The notes below the pieces were generated by a model. The model did not search any database, was not told where the DNA came from, and was given only the letters and a program-made list of their open reading frames with translations. From positions 62,001 to 126,000 of the forward strand of contig NZ_PYWA01000008.1 of NCBI RefSeq assembly GCF_003056335.1: DNA of 64,000 nucleotides. Reading direction: 5' to 3'. The stretch is from Paracoccus indicus (GTDB lineage: Bacteria > Pseudomonadota > Alphaproteobacteria > Rhodobacterales > Rhodobacteraceae). Positions 1-8,057 of this stretch are shown piece after piece (position 1 is the stretch's first letter; each line of letters begins with the position of its first letter). A program made the position numbers and the translations under genes.

Positions 1-1
1 C

Positions 2-55
2 GAACAGGGCCAGACCCTTGCCCATGGCGCGCAGATCGCCCTTGTCACAACCTGA
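2..55 (+). CDS. C-terminal end of an unknown protein (partial)
   Basis: An open frame enters from the left edge and ends in TGA, giving a 17-residue tail that reads EQGQTLAHGAQIALVTT. It is followed 10 nt later by a GC-rich hairpin, which is what the 3' end of a real gene usually looks like. The tail is too short to assign a family. The main support is the position of the hairpin and the lack of any better frame; it could still be a chance open frame. Confidence 0.45.
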   Translation, partial: EQGQTLAHGAQIALVTT

Positions 56-65
56 GGCGGTCGCA

Positions 66-91
66 CCCCCGATCCGATCGCGGATCGGGGG
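66..91 (+). terminator. GC-rich stem-loop after the partial gene
   Basis: Arms 66-76 (CCCCCGATCCG) and 81-91 (CGGATCGGGGG) are perfect 11-bp complements around the loop ATCG. It lies just after the stop codon at 53-55. There is no T-run behind it, so it may act as an mRNA-end stabiliser or a Rho-assisted terminator rather than a classical intrinsic terminator. Confidence 0.6.
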
Positions 92-201
92 CATGCATCC
101 GGCAAAACCGGCAAAACCTTGCACAAATCCCCGCCCGCGGCCTGCCGTGCGTCATAGATCAGTGGCCTGATCCGTTTTCTGTTGCTAGCATTTGTTCGTT
201 A

Positions 202-450
202 ATGTTGCGATTTTACGAGGCCATGATGAAGCAGACCATCGACATGATGGGCCGTGATCCCCCACAGCTGCTGGCCAGGGCGGAATTCACGCTGGACATG
301 ATCCGAAACCTGCTTGTCGTGGCCGAAGCCACGGCCGAGGGCAGGCCGGTCATGGTCGAGTTCCGCAGCTTCGGGGTCTGGGCCCTGACCCCCGAGGGCC
401 ATCGCCTGTTCGTGGGTCACGTCGAAGACGCCGATCCGCAGGACGGTTGA
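202..450 (+). CDS. small hypothetical protein (82 aa)
   Basis: Eighty-two codons, family not recognised. The N-terminal half is methionine-rich and looks helical; the second half (about residues 47-75) alternates hydrophobic and polar residues as in a small beta sheet, with a GVWALTPEGHRLFVG stretch. An in-frame ATG at 223 is an alternative start (75 aa), because no clear ribosome-binding site precedes 202. It ends 3 nt before the convergent stop of mtlK with no terminator between. The preceding 100 bp are less GC-rich than the genes around, as expected for a promoter. It is probably a real cytosolic protein, since there is no signal peptide and no membrane segment. Confidence 0.5.
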   Translation: MLRFYEAMMKQTIDMMGRDPPQLLARAEFTLDMIRNLLVVAEATAEGRPVMVEFRSFGVWALTPEGHRLFVGHVEDADPQDG

Positions 451-453
451 GCG

Positions 454-1923
454 TCATCCCCCGACATAGGCCGCAAGCGTCGCGGCGACCCCCTTGTCGT
501 GCAGCTGGCGCAGTTGCGCGGCAAATGCGTCTTGCAGGAGGTCGTTGCGGGCCAGATCCCCGAAGATCGCCTCGTTCGCCAGGAAGGCGGCGGGATCGCT
601 GCGCGCTGCCAGTGCGCTGGCCTTCAGCTGGGCGTGCTGGTCGTCGTTCGGCGCGATGGGCGTGCCGTCCTGCGTGGTGCCTTCGCAATAGCGGCACCAC
701 AACGCCAGCTCCAATGCCAGCCCGTCGATGGGGGCGCCAGCCGCCAGCCTGTCGCGCAGCGTCGGCAGGATGAACTTGGGCTGGCGGTTCGACCCATCAA
801 GGCAGAGGCGCGGAATGGTGTCGCCGATGCGCGGGTTCGAGAAACGCTGCAGGATCAACTGCAGATAGTCGTCATAGCTGACACCCTCGATCGGTTGCAG
901 GGTGGGGATGACCTCGCGGGTTTCCAGGGCGCTCAGCCAGTCGGCGATGCGGGGATCGGCCATGGCGTCATGGACGAAATGGTGCCCCAACAGCGCGCCT
1001 GCATAGGCGATGGCCGCGTGACCTCCGTTCAGGATGCGCAGCTTCATCAGCTCGTGCCGGGCGACGTCCTGGACGAATTCCGCGCCGACGGTCTCCAGCG
1101 CGGGGCGGCCTTGGGGGAAGTTGTCCTCCAGTACCCATTGGCGGAAAGGCTCGCAAACGACGGGGGCGGCGTCGACGATGCCGAACCGGTCGCGCACCAG
1201 ATCGCGTTCCCGGTCCGAGGTCGCGGGCGTGATGCAATCCACCATCGAGTTCGGGAAGGCGATGTTCTCGCCGATCCAATCGGCCAGCGCCGGGTCCGAC
1301 AGTGCCGCCAACCCGCGCAGCGTCCGCGCGCAGACATGGCCGTTTTCAGGCAGGTTGTCGCAGGACAGGACGGTGAAGGGCGCATGACCCGCATCGCGGC
1401 GGGCACGGATCGCGGCCAGCATCATGCCGAAGACGGTCCGCGGGCTGTCGGGGTTGGCGGCATCATGCGCCATGTCGGGGTGGGCCGCATCGAAGCCGTC
1501 CGTCTTGGCATCGACGTAATAGCCGCCCTCGGTGATGGTCAGCGACACGATGCGGATGGCGGGGTCCGACATGGCGGCGACGACGGCCTGCGGATCGACG
1601 GGCAGGAAATCGATCATCGGCCCAAGGACGCGCGCCGACAGCCCTTCGGGGTCCAGTTCGACCAGGGTGCTCAGCCAATCCTGTTCGGCCAGACGGTCGC
1701 GCATCGCCGCATCGCCCGGACGCACGCCCGCGCCGACCAGCGCCCAGTCATGATCGCGCCCCGAGGCGAACAGCCGGTCCAGATACCAGGCCATATGCGC
1801 GCGGTGGAAGTTGCCCACACCTACATGCAGGATCCCCGCCTTCAGGGCGCTGCGGTCGTATTCGGGCCGCCCGATGTCGGGGGACAGCTGGTCGAGGGCG
1901 GTTTGGGTCAGGGCAGTGGTCAT
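454..1923 (-). CDS. mtlK: mannitol 2-dehydrogenase (polyol dehydrogenase)
   Basis: Oxidises D-mannitol to D-fructose with NAD+; other polyols such as D-arabitol are possible substrates for the family. The 489-aa length fits the long-chain mannitol dehydrogenase family. A nucleotide-binding motif HVGVGNFHRAH lies at residues 33-43 and the family's catalytic-lysine segment KLRILNGGH starts at K294. The ATG at 1923 is chosen over an upstream TTG at 1941 because a GAAAGG box sits about 8 nt before it. It is the last gene of the smoEFGK-mtlK operon, about 80 nt after smoK. In Rhodobacter sphaeroides the comparable operon also carries a short-chain sorbitol dehydrogenase (smoS); none is seen here. 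Confidence 0.92.
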   Translation of the reverse strand: MTTALTQTALDQLSPDIGRPEYDRSALKAGILHVGVGNFHRAHMAWYLDRLFASGRDHDWALVGAGVRPGDAAMRDRLAEQDWLSTLVELDPEGLSARVLGPMIDFLPVDPQAVVAAMSDPAIRIVSLTITEGGYYVDAKTDGFDAAHPDMAHDAANPDSPRTVFGMMLAAIRARRDAGHAPFTVLSCDNLPENGHVCARTLRGLAALSDPALADWIGENIAFPNSMVDCITPATSDRERDLVRDRFGIVDAAPVVCEPFRQWVLEDNFPQGRPALETVGAEFVQDVARHELMKLRILNGGHAAIAYAGALLGHHFVHDAMADPRIADWLSALETREVIPTLQPIEGVSYDDYLQLILQRFSNPRIGDTIPRLCLDGSNRQPKFILPTLRDRLAAGAPIDGLALELALWCRYCEGTTQDGTPIAPNDDQHAQLKASALAARSDPAAFLANEAIFGDLARNDLLQDAFAAQLRQLHDKGVAATLAAYVGG

Positions 1924-2004
1924 GATCGGACCTTTCGTCAAGGCGACCCCCGCCGCGACGCGGGATGCGCGCGCGGGGCCGTTCGGATCGGGGTGAAGCG
2001 GGGA

Positions 2005-3009
2005 TCAGGCGATGCGGTCGCCCTGGGCGTCGAAGCGGTGGATCTTGGTCGGATCGGGCGTCAGCCAGACCGTGTCGCCGTGGTGAAGGTCGATCTCGCC
2101 ACCTGCGCGCACGGTGATGGTTTCGGACAGTCCCGTATCCTCGATATAGAAGAAGGTGTCGCTGCCCAGGTGTTCGCTGACGCCGATGCGGCCCTTCCAT
2201 GTCCCTTCGGTCGCCGAAACCTTTATGTGTTCGGGACGCACGCCGATGGTGGTGGCGTCATGGTCCGCAGCGGCAGGCCCGGTGATCAGGTTCATCTTGG
2301 GGCTGCCGATGAAGCCCGCGACAAAGAGGTTCCTGGGCGTCCGATAGAGGTCCATCGGGCTGCCGACCTGCTCGATATGCCCGGCCCGCAGGACGACGAT
2401 CTTGTCGGCCATGGTCATCGCCTCGACCTGGTCGTGGGTCACATAGATCATGGTGGTCTTCAGCCGCTGGTGCAGCTCGGAGATCTCCAGCCGCATGCCG
2501 ACGCGCAGGGCGGCATCTAGGTTCGACAGCGGTTCGTCGAAAAGGAAGGCCGCAGGTTCGCGCACGATGGCCCGCCCGATGGCGACACGCTGGCGCTGAC
2601 CGCCCGACAGCTGACCGGGGCGACGGTCCAGGTAATCCGTCAGGTTCAGCGCCGCGGCCGCGGCTGCGATGCGGCGGTCCTGTTCGGCCTGGTCGACATT
2701 CGCCATCCGCATGGGGAAGGCGATGTTCTTGCGCACCGACATATGCGGATAAAGCGCATAGGACTGGAAGACCATCGCCAGCCCGCGACGGGCAGGGGGC
2801 GTGTCGGTGGCGTCGTTGCCGTCGATCAGGATCTGGCCGCCGCTGGTATCCTCCAGCCCCGCGATCAGGCGCAGCAGGGTGGATTTCCCGCAGCCCGAGG
2901 GGCCGACAAAGACCACGAACTCGCCATCCTCGATGTCTAGGTTCAGCGGCGGAATGACTTCGACATCGCCGAAGCGTTTGGTCACGTTCTCAAGTGTGAT
3001 GCGTCCCAT
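2005..3009 (-). CDS. smoK: polyol ABC transporter ATP-binding protein
   Basis: Cytoplasmic ATPase of a CUT1-type importer, energising uptake of sorbitol or mannitol. It has 334 aa, with Walker [10 protein letters not shown] at 36-44, signature LSGGQ at 134-138 and Walker B ending in DEP near 160. A C-terminal OB-fold (TOBE) region follows, as in MalK/UgpC-type ATPases. A GGAGAC ribosome-binding site precedes the ATG. It follows the permease gene smoG by 9 nt and precedes mtlK. The substrate is assigned from context (mtlK and smo-like permeases), not from the ATPase itself; such ATPases can serve several CUT1 importers. Confidence 0.9.
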   Translation of the reverse strand: MGRITLENVTKRFGDVEVIPPLNLDIEDGEFVVFVGPSGCGKSTLLRLIAGLEDTSGGQILIDGNDATDTPPARRGLAMVFQSYALYPHMSVRKNIAFPMRMANVDQAEQDRRIAAAAAALNLTDYLDRRPGQLSGGQRQRVAIGRAIVREPAAFLFDEPLSNLDAALRVGMRLEISELHQRLKTTMIYVTHDQVEAMTMADKIVVLRAGHIEQVGSPMDLYRTPRNLFVAGFIGSPKMNLITGPAAADHDATTIGVRPEHIKVSATEGTWKGRIGVSEHLGSDTFFYIEDTGLSETITVRAGGEIDLHHGDTVWLTPDPTKIHRFDAQGDRIA

Positions 3010-3018
3010 GGTCGTCTC

Positions 3019-3843
3019 CTATTTCACGGCGCCGAAGGTCAGACCGCGGACAAGTTGTTTCTGGCTGAACCATCCCATGATCAGGATCGGCGCGATGGCC
3101 ATGACGGATGCCGCCGAAAGCTTTGCCCAGAACAGGCCCTGCGGGCTGGAGAAGCTGGCGATGAAGGCCGACAGCGGCGCTGCGTTTGTGGTGGTCAGCT
3201 GAATGGTCCAGAACGCCTCGTTCCAGGCCAGAATGACGTTCAGAAGCATGGTGGATGCGATGCCCGGCACCGCCATGGGCGTCAGCACATAGAGGATCTC
3301 GTCCTTCAGGGACGCGCCGTCCATGCGCGCGGCCTCCAGGATCTCTCCGGGGATCTCGCGGAAGTAGGTGTAGAGCATCCAGACCACGATCGGCAGGTTG
3401 ATCAGCATCAGCATGACCGTCAGGCCGATCCGCGTGTCCATCAGGCCGGTGCGAAGAAAGATCAGATAGATCGGCACCAGCACCGCGACGGCGGGCATCA
3501 TCTTGGTCGAGAGCATCCACATCAGGATGTTCTTGGTGTTCTTGGTGGGCGAAAAGGCCATCGCCCAAGCTGCCGGGATCGCCACGATCAGCGCCAGGAT
3601 GGTCGAACCCACCGACAGGATCACCGAATTGGTGAAGGGCTTCCAATAGTCGTTCTGGGTCTGCACCGCCTCGAAGCTGGAGAGCGTGAACGAGGGGATC
3701 AGGCTGAAGCCCGAGATCGCCTCCTGTTCGGTCTTGAGGCTGGTGATGATCGTGTAGAGGATCGGGAAGAAGATCAGCAGGGCCACGAACCAGGCCGCGG
3801 CGGTATAGCCGATGCGGGTGCGGGTCGAAACTGCACGTGCCAT
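3019..3843 (-). CDS. smoG: polyol ABC transporter permease (MalG-like)
   Basis: Inner-membrane subunit with 274 aa and about six hydrophobic helices, the first at residues 13-33. The EAA loop that contacts the ATPase is visible as the EAARMDGASLKDEILYVLTPM segment near residue 165-185. A GGAGC box sits 5-6 nt before the ATG. The gene is flanked by smoF (10 nt upstream) and smoK (9 nt downstream), so the three are co-translated. The family is the second permease of CUT1 sugar importers; assignment to polyols rests on the operon. Confidence 0.9.
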   Translation of the reverse strand: MARAVSTRTRIGYTAAAWFVALLIFFPILYTIITSLKTEQEAISGFSLIPSFTLSSFEAVQTQNDYWKPFTNSVILSVGSTILALIVAIPAAWAMAFSPTKNTKNILMWMLSTKMMPAVAVLVPIYLIFLRTGLMDTRIGLTVMLMLINLPIVVWMLYTYFREIPGEILEAARMDGASLKDEILYVLTPMAVPGIASTMLLNVILAWNEAFWTIQLTTTNAAPLSAFIASFSSPQGLFWAKLSAASVMAIAPILIMGWFSQKQLVRGLTFGAVK

Positions 3844-3853
3844 GGGATGCTCC

Positions 3854-4723
3854 TCAGTCCAGGTTCTTGCCGACGGCGCGCATCAGGAAGACGGCGACGA
3901 TATTGGCCAGGATGACGGCGATGATGCCCCCGGCAGCGGCGCCGCCGATGTCGAAGTTCAACCGGGCCGCGCGATAGATCAGATAGGTCAGGTTCGTGCT
4001 GGCGTTGCCGGGCCCGCCATTGGTGGTCACCAGGATCTCGGCATAGATGCCCAGAAGGAAGATCGTCTGGATCAGGATCACCACGGTGATGGCGCGTGCC
4101 ATATGCGGCAGGGTCAGGTGGATGAAGCGGCTGAGAGAGCCGGCACCGTCCATCTCGGCGGCCTCCATCTGTTCGCCGTCCAGCGATTGCAGGGCGGTCA
4201 GCAGGATCAGCGTGGCGAAGGGCAGCCACTGCCAGGCCACGATGATGATGATCGAGGTCAGCGGGAACTGCGCGAACCAGTCCACCGGCTGCGCCCCGAA
4301 GAACCGGGCGATGTCGGCGAAGACGCCATAGGACGGGTGCATGATCATGTTCTTCCAGATCAGCGCCGCGACCGGCGGCATCACGAAGAACGGAGAGATG
4401 ACCAGGATCCGCACGATGCCCTGCCCGAAGATCGGCTTGTCGATCAGCAGCGCGATGGCGATGCCGCCGACGACGGTGATCGTCAGCACGCCCAGCACCA
4501 AGGCGAGCGTGTTCCAGATCGCGTCGAAGAAGGCGGGGTCGGAATAGAAGTACTGATAGTTGAACCAGCCTGCCCAGCTGGTCCCGGTCGGGTTCAGCAG
4601 GTTGTAGTTCAGGAACGAATAATACAGCGTCATCCCCAACGGGACGATCATCCAGATCAGCAGCAGGATGATGGCAGGTGCGCGCATCAGGCGCGCAAGA
4701 CTTGCGGTCTGGCGGGTGGCCAT
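3854..4723 (-). CDS. smoF: polyol ABC transporter permease (MalF-like)
   Basis: First inner-membrane permease of the polyol importer, 289 aa with about six hydrophobic helices; the first covers residues 15-36. The EAA-loop motif reads EAAEMDGAGSLSRFIHLTLP. An AGAGGAC box precedes the ATG. It lies about 70 nt after the smoE stop, and that gap carries a perfect 10-bp stem-loop (4756-4782) that could lower permease expression relative to the binding protein. It forms a heterodimer with SmoG in the membrane. Confidence 0.9.
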   Translation of the reverse strand: MATRQTASLARLMRAPAIILLLIWMIVPLGMTLYYSFLNYNLLNPTGTSWAGWFNYQYFYSDPAFFDAIWNTLALVLGVLTITVVGGIAIALLIDKPIFGQGIVRILVISPFFVMPPVAALIWKNMIMHPSYGVFADIARFFGAQPVDWFAQFPLTSIIIIVAWQWLPFATLILLTALQSLDGEQMEAAEMDGAGSLSRFIHLTLPHMARAITVVILIQTIFLLGIYAEILVTTNGGPGNASTNLTYLIYRAARLNFDIGGAAAGGIIAVILANIVAVFLMRAVGKNLD

Positions 4724-4755
4724 GGCTTGCGTCCTCTTGGGGGGAAAGCGGGGGT

Positions 4756-4782
4756 GCGCCGCCCCGTCGATGGGGGCGGCGC
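4756..4782 (-). other. stem-loop between smoE and smoF
   Basis: Arms GCGCCGCCCC (4756-4765) and GGGGCGGCGC (4773-4782) are perfect 10-bp complements around a 7-nt loop. In the minus-strand transcript the hairpin starts 10 nt after the smoE stop codon. By analogy with the malE-malF region of enteric bacteria it probably protects the binding-protein mRNA or ends part of the transcripts. No T-run follows. Confidence 0.65.
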
Positions 4783-4792
4783 AGATCGCGGC

Positions 4793-6118
4793 TTACTTGG
4801 GGTAGCCGGCGCGGGTCATCTCGCGCGTGGTGGTGGACTGGGCCGCGGCCAGCGCGTCCTCGGCCGACATCTGGCCTGCCAGCGCCGCCGAGAAGGTCTG
4901 ACCGACCGCCGTGCCGATGCCTTGGAACTCCGGGATCGCGACGAACTGGCCGCCGGTATAGGGGATGTCCTGAACCGAGGATTTCTGCGTATCGGCAGCG
5001 TTGATCGATTCCAGCGTCATCGCAGCGAAGGGTGCGGCTTCCTGGTATTCGGCGTTCTCATAGAGCGAGGTCCGCGTGCCCGGAGGTGCAGCACGCCAGC
5101 CTTCGGCCTCGGCCACCATGTTGGTGTATTCCTTGCTGGTCGCCCAGGCCACGAAGGTCTTGGCCGCGTCCTGCTTCTGGCTGGAGGCCGGGATGGCCAG
5201 GTTCCACGCCCACAGCCAGTTGCCGTGGTTGTCGACGCCTTCCTTGTTGGGGAACTGGGCAAAGCTGACGCTGTCGGCGACGGTCGAATCCTCGGGGTCG
5301 GTCACGAAGCTGGCCGCGACGGTCGCGTCGATCCACATGCCGCATTTGCCCTGCTGGAACAGCGACAGGTTCTCGTTGAAGCCGTTCGAGGACGCGCCCG
5401 GAGGTCCGTATTCGTTCATCAAGGTCAGATAGTCGGTCAGCGTCGCCTGCCATTCGGGGCTGTCGAACTGCGGCGCCCATTCCATGTCGAACCAGCGCGC
5501 GCCATAGCTGTTGGCCATGGCGGTCAGGAAGGCCATGTTCTCGCCCCAGCCCGGCTTGCCGCGCAGGCAGATGCCATAGACTTCGTTGTCCTTGTCGGTC
5601 ATCGCCTTGGCGGCGGCGGTGATGTCGGTCCAGGTCGGATTGTCGGGAATGGTCACGCCGGCGGCCTCGGCCAGATCGGTGCGGTACATGACCATCGCCG
5701 ATTCGGCATAGAAGGGCGCGGCATAGAGCGTGTCGTCCACCGACAGAGCGTCGCGGACGGCAGGGACCAGGTCGTCGACGTCATAGCCTTCGGGCAGCTC
5801 GTTCAGCGGCGTCAGCCAGTCCTGGTTGGCCCAGATCGGAACCTCGTAGGTGCCGATGGTCAGCACGTCGTACTGGCCGCCATTGGTGGCGATATCGGTG
5901 GTGACACGCTCGCGCAGGATGTTTTCCTCCAGCGTCACCCACTCCAGTTCGATGTCGGGGTTCGCTTCGGTGAAATCCGAGGTCAGCGACTGCATGCGGA
6001 TCATGTCGCCGTTGTTGACGGTCGCGATGGTCAGGGTCGTCTTGTCCTGTGCAATGGCGGCACCGCCGATGGCACATAGGGCCGTAGCGCCCAGAAGGGC
6101 GCGCAATGTGGTGTTCAT
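4793..6118 (-). CDS. smoE: polyol ABC transporter periplasmic binding protein
   Basis: Captures sorbitol or mannitol in the periplasm and delivers it to SmoF/SmoG. It has 441 aa, with a Sec signal peptide and a likely cleavage site after AIA at residue 23, followed by a family-1 extracellular solute-binding fold. The ATG at 6118 is chosen because GGAGGAC lies 4-5 nt upstream; an in-frame start 45 nt further upstream has no such site and would spoil the signal peptide. It is the first gene of smoEFGK-mtlK, with a candidate promoter at 6164-6192. Its closest relatives, as far as can be judged by eye, are the sorbitol/mannitol-binding proteins of Rhodobacterales. Confidence 0.9.
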   Translation of the reverse strand: MNTTLRALLGATALCAIGGAAIAQDKTTLTIATVNNGDMIRMQSLTSDFTEANPDIELEWVTLEENILRERVTTDIATNGGQYDVLTIGTYEVPIWANQDWLTPLNELPEGYDVDDLVPAVRDALSVDDTLYAAPFYAESAMVMYRTDLAEAAGVTIPDNPTWTDITAAAKAMTDKDNEVYGICLRGKPGWGENMAFLTAMANSYGARWFDMEWAPQFDSPEWQATLTDYLTLMNEYGPPGASSNGFNENLSLFQQGKCGMWIDATVAASFVTDPEDSTVADSVSFAQFPNKEGVDNHGNWLWAWNLAIPASSQKQDAAKTFVAWATSKEYTNMVAEAEGWRAAPPGTRTSLYENAEYQEAAPFAAMTLESINAADTQKSSVQDIPYTGGQFVAIPEFQGIGTAVGQTFSAALAGQMSAEDALAAAQSTTTREMTRAGYPK

Positions 6119-6135
6119 GTAGTCCTCCCTTGCCG

Positions 6136-6163
6136 GATGGGCATTTGCCCGACCGATGGGCAT
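6136..6163 (-). promoter_or_regulatory. direct repeats downstream of the smoE promoter (candidate operator)
   Basis: GATGGGCAT occurs at 6136-6144 and again at 6155-6163, 19 bp apart, so the two copies face nearly the same side of the helix. They lie directly downstream of the candidate -10 box and upstream of the smoE ribosome-binding site. That is a position where a bound repressor would block the polymerase. The SorC-type regulator encoded next door is the obvious candidate. Confidence 0.4.
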
Positions 6164-6192
6164 ATATTCGGACCTTGGAGGGATTCTGTCAA
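6164..6192 (-). promoter_or_regulatory. candidate sigma-70 promoter of smoEFGK-mtlK
   Basis: On the minus strand, TTGACA (6192-6187) is a perfect -35 hexamer. It is followed by a 17-bp spacer and GAATAT (6169-6164) as -10. The promoter points at smoE, leaving a leader of about 40 nt. The -35 overlaps one arm of an 8-bp inverted repeat (6181-6222). Confidence 0.5.
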
Positions 6193-6222
6193 CGGGCTAT
6201 GCGAAAAAGACCCGCAGAATCC
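6181..6222 (-). promoter_or_regulatory. inverted repeat across the smoE -35 region
   Basis: GGATTCTG (6181-6188) and CAGAATCC (6215-6222) are perfect 8-bp complements. Inside them CGGG and CCCG can pair further. Because it overlaps the candidate -35 box it could be a regulator site. If transcripts read through from the regulator gene, it would be a hairpin about 40 nt after that gene's stop. Confidence 0.4.
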
Positions 6223-6260
6223 TGCAAGTCCTTGGCAGCGTGCGAAACTTGGGCGGTGGT

Positions 6261-7217
6261 TCAGGCCAGCAGGCGCTCGGCCGTGGCTTCCGAGGTGATC
6301 AACCCGGTGATCAGGCGGCCCTTCAGTGCCGCGCGGATCGCGGGCAGCTTGGCGGTCCCGGATGCCAGGGCCACGACCGGCTTTTCGGGATTGGCGGGCA
6401 GGGGGGCCGAGGCGACGCGGCGGTTGAAGGCGCAATCCATGATCCGGCCGTCCCCGTCATAGATCCAGCTGGTGATCTCGCCCGCGGCACCTTGGGCGAT
6501 CAGTTCGCGGATTTCGGGCTCGGGCAGGAAGCCGTCGACATGCAGGGGCGCGGTCATGTCCATCTGCCCGATTCCCACCAGCGAGATATCGGCCCGTGCA
6601 CAAAGGGTCAGCGTGTTTCGGACACCGAGCTGCTGCTGCATGGCGCGAAGTTCCCGCGCATCGGGCGCCAGGACCGGCAGCGGATAGGGGTAATGCGGCG
6701 CACCCACGCGTTCGGCCAGCCGGATGGTGGCATTATAGGGGGTGGCCGAGCCGTCCTCCATCATGTTGCCAAGCCGCGAGACGATGACATGCTGGGGGCA
6801 AGACATGCGCGGCAGCTGTTCCACCAGCGCCCGCAGGCTGCGCCCGGTCCCAAGGCTGATGATCCGCTGTTCGGGCGATTTCAGCACGCGTTCCAGCTCG
6901 GCCGCGGCGGCAATGGCGATGCCGGTCAGCAGGTCCGGCGCGTCCGGATCGGATGGCGCGACCTCGCAGATCTGCAGATCGAAGCGGTCGCGCAGGGCCG
7001 CGGCCAAGTCCATGCAGCGCCCGATGGGGTGATCAAGGCGGACCTTGACCAGCCCCTCGGCCACCGCCATCGCCACCAGACGTTGTGCCGATTGGCGGCT
7101 GACCCCCATCTTGCGCGCGATCTCATCCTGGGTGTTGCCCGCAACGTAATAGAGCCAGCCCGCGCGGGCGGCATCGTCAAGCCGGGTGGATTCGGGGCTG
7201 AAGCGGCCGTGGCTCAT
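6261..7217 (-). CDS. SorC/DeoR-type sugar-responsive transcriptional regulator
   Basis: A 318-aa regulator with an N-terminal helix-turn-helix at about residues 27-55 (the DEIARKMGVSRQSAQRLV segment) and a large C-terminal sugar-phosphate-binding domain of the SorC type. The ATG at 7217 overlaps the stop of the upstream HAD gene (ATGA), so the two are translationally coupled. Its stop lies about 140 nt before the smoE start, in the same direction. It is most likely the polyol-responsive regulator of smoEFGK-mtlK; whether it represses or activates cannot be told from sequence. A longer in-frame extension to 7271 would overlap the HAD gene and is not preferred. Confidence 0.85.
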   Translation of the reverse strand: MSHGRFSPESTRLDDAARAGWLYYVAGNTQDEIARKMGVSRQSAQRLVAMAVAEGLVKVRLDHPIGRCMDLAAALRDRFDLQICEVAPSDPDAPDLLTGIAIAAAAELERVLKSPEQRIISLGTGRSLRALVEQLPRMSCPQHVIVSRLGNMMEDGSATPYNATIRLAERVGAPHYPYPLPVLAPDARELRAMQQQLGVRNTLTLCARADISLVGIGQMDMTAPLHVDGFLPEPEIRELIAQGAAGEITSWIYDGDGRIMDCAFNRRVASAPLPANPEKPVVALASGTAKLPAIRAALKGRLITGLITSEATAERLLA

Positions 7218-7882
7218 CCTTGGTCCCCCGGGGTCTGCATGCGGGCGATCAGATCGGGCAGGCTGGACCAATCGTCAAGGCGGGTCACGCCCTCATGGGG
7301 GGATTGGTCGCGCAGGTGTGCCCCGCCCGTGTAATGCAGCACGCGGATGTCGGCGGCCTGCGCGGCCTGGATGCCGGGCACGCTGTCCTCGATCACCAGG
7401 GCGTTTTCGGGGGGGCAGCCCATCTGCCGGGCCGCGAAGAGGAACAGGTCCGGTGCGGGCTTGCCGCGCGCGACCTGGCTGGCGGTGAAGACATGCGGGC
7501 CGAAGCGTTCTGAAAGGCCCAGCACCTGCAACGTATGCGCCACCCGCGGCGGGCTGGACGAGGTCGCCACGCAGATGCGGCGGTCGCCGATGGAGGACAG
7601 CATCGCTTCGAACCCCGGGGTCGGCTTCAGTTCGGCGTCGAAACGGTCCAGCAGACGGGCGCGATAGGTCGCCTCGAAGTCGTCGGGAAGGGTGCGGTCG
7701 AAACGGTGGCGGATGGTGGCGGCCACGGTCGGAAAGCTGCGGCCCAGAAAGTCGCGGCGCACGTCCTGCATGGTGATCGCGATCCCCAGCTGCGCCAACT
7801 GATCGATCAGCACGCTGGCGGACAGGACCTCGCTGTCGGCGATGACCCCGTCACAGTCGAAAATGATCAGATCGACCTGCAT
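7214..7882 (-). CDS. HAD-family phosphatase (beta-phosphoglucomutase-like)
   Basis: Cytosolic 222-aa hydrolase of the haloacid dehalogenase superfamily. Motif I is FDCDGV at residues 8-13, with nucleophile D9 and acid/base D11. Motif II is the ATSSSP segment and motifs III/IV are the GKPAPD and VIEDSVPG segments. It belongs to the subgroup of sugar-phosphate phosphatases and phosphoglucomutase-like proteins. The start at 7882 follows a GAAGGGGAAGG stretch. It overlaps the SorC regulator by 4 nt, so it probably handles a phosphorylated product of polyol catabolism, but the true substrate cannot be read from the sequence. Confidence 0.82.
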   Translation of the reverse strand: MQVDLIIFDCDGVIADSEVLSASVLIDQLAQLGIAITMQDVRRDFLGRSFPTVAATIRHRFDRTLPDDFEATYRARLLDRFDAELKPTPGFEAMLSSIGDRRICVATSSSPPRVAHTLQVLGLSERFGPHVFTASQVARGKPAPDLFLFAARQMGCPPENALVIEDSVPGIQAAQAADIRVLHYTGGAHLRDQSPHEGVTRLDDWSSLPDLIARMQTPGDQG

Positions 7883-7907
7883 ATGGCCTTCCCCTTCGTT
7901 GATTTCC

Positions 7908-7942
7908 GCAGGAATAGTCAAAAAACCCGTTGCAGGAAATAG
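7908..7942 (-). promoter_or_regulatory. near-identical repeats upstream of the HAD gene
   Basis: GCAGGAATAG (7908-7917) and GCAGGAAATAG (7932-7942) lie 24 bp apart in the divergent region between the HAD gene and the Rrf2 gene. They could be regulator-binding half-sites. No convincing -35/-10 pair was found with them. Confidence 0.25.
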
Positions 7943-8057
7943 CGGAACAAAACGCTTGGACTGCGGCCCATTGTGCCCCGCCAAGGCACGCGTTTATCTG
8001 CGCGCTTGCGTCGAACGGCTTTACACCCCGCCCCCCAGCTTGCAAACCAGAGAGACG

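Noticed and set aside
499..2520. 673-codon open frame on the plus strand opposite mtlK and smoK
   Set aside because: It lies antisense to two clear gene families, mixes Arg/Gly/Gln-rich sequence without domains, and arises from GC bias in the third position of the real genes.
3812..6079. 755-codon plus-strand frame opposite smoF and smoE
   Set aside because: Shadow frame of smoF/smoE; low-complexity composition and no recognisable domain.
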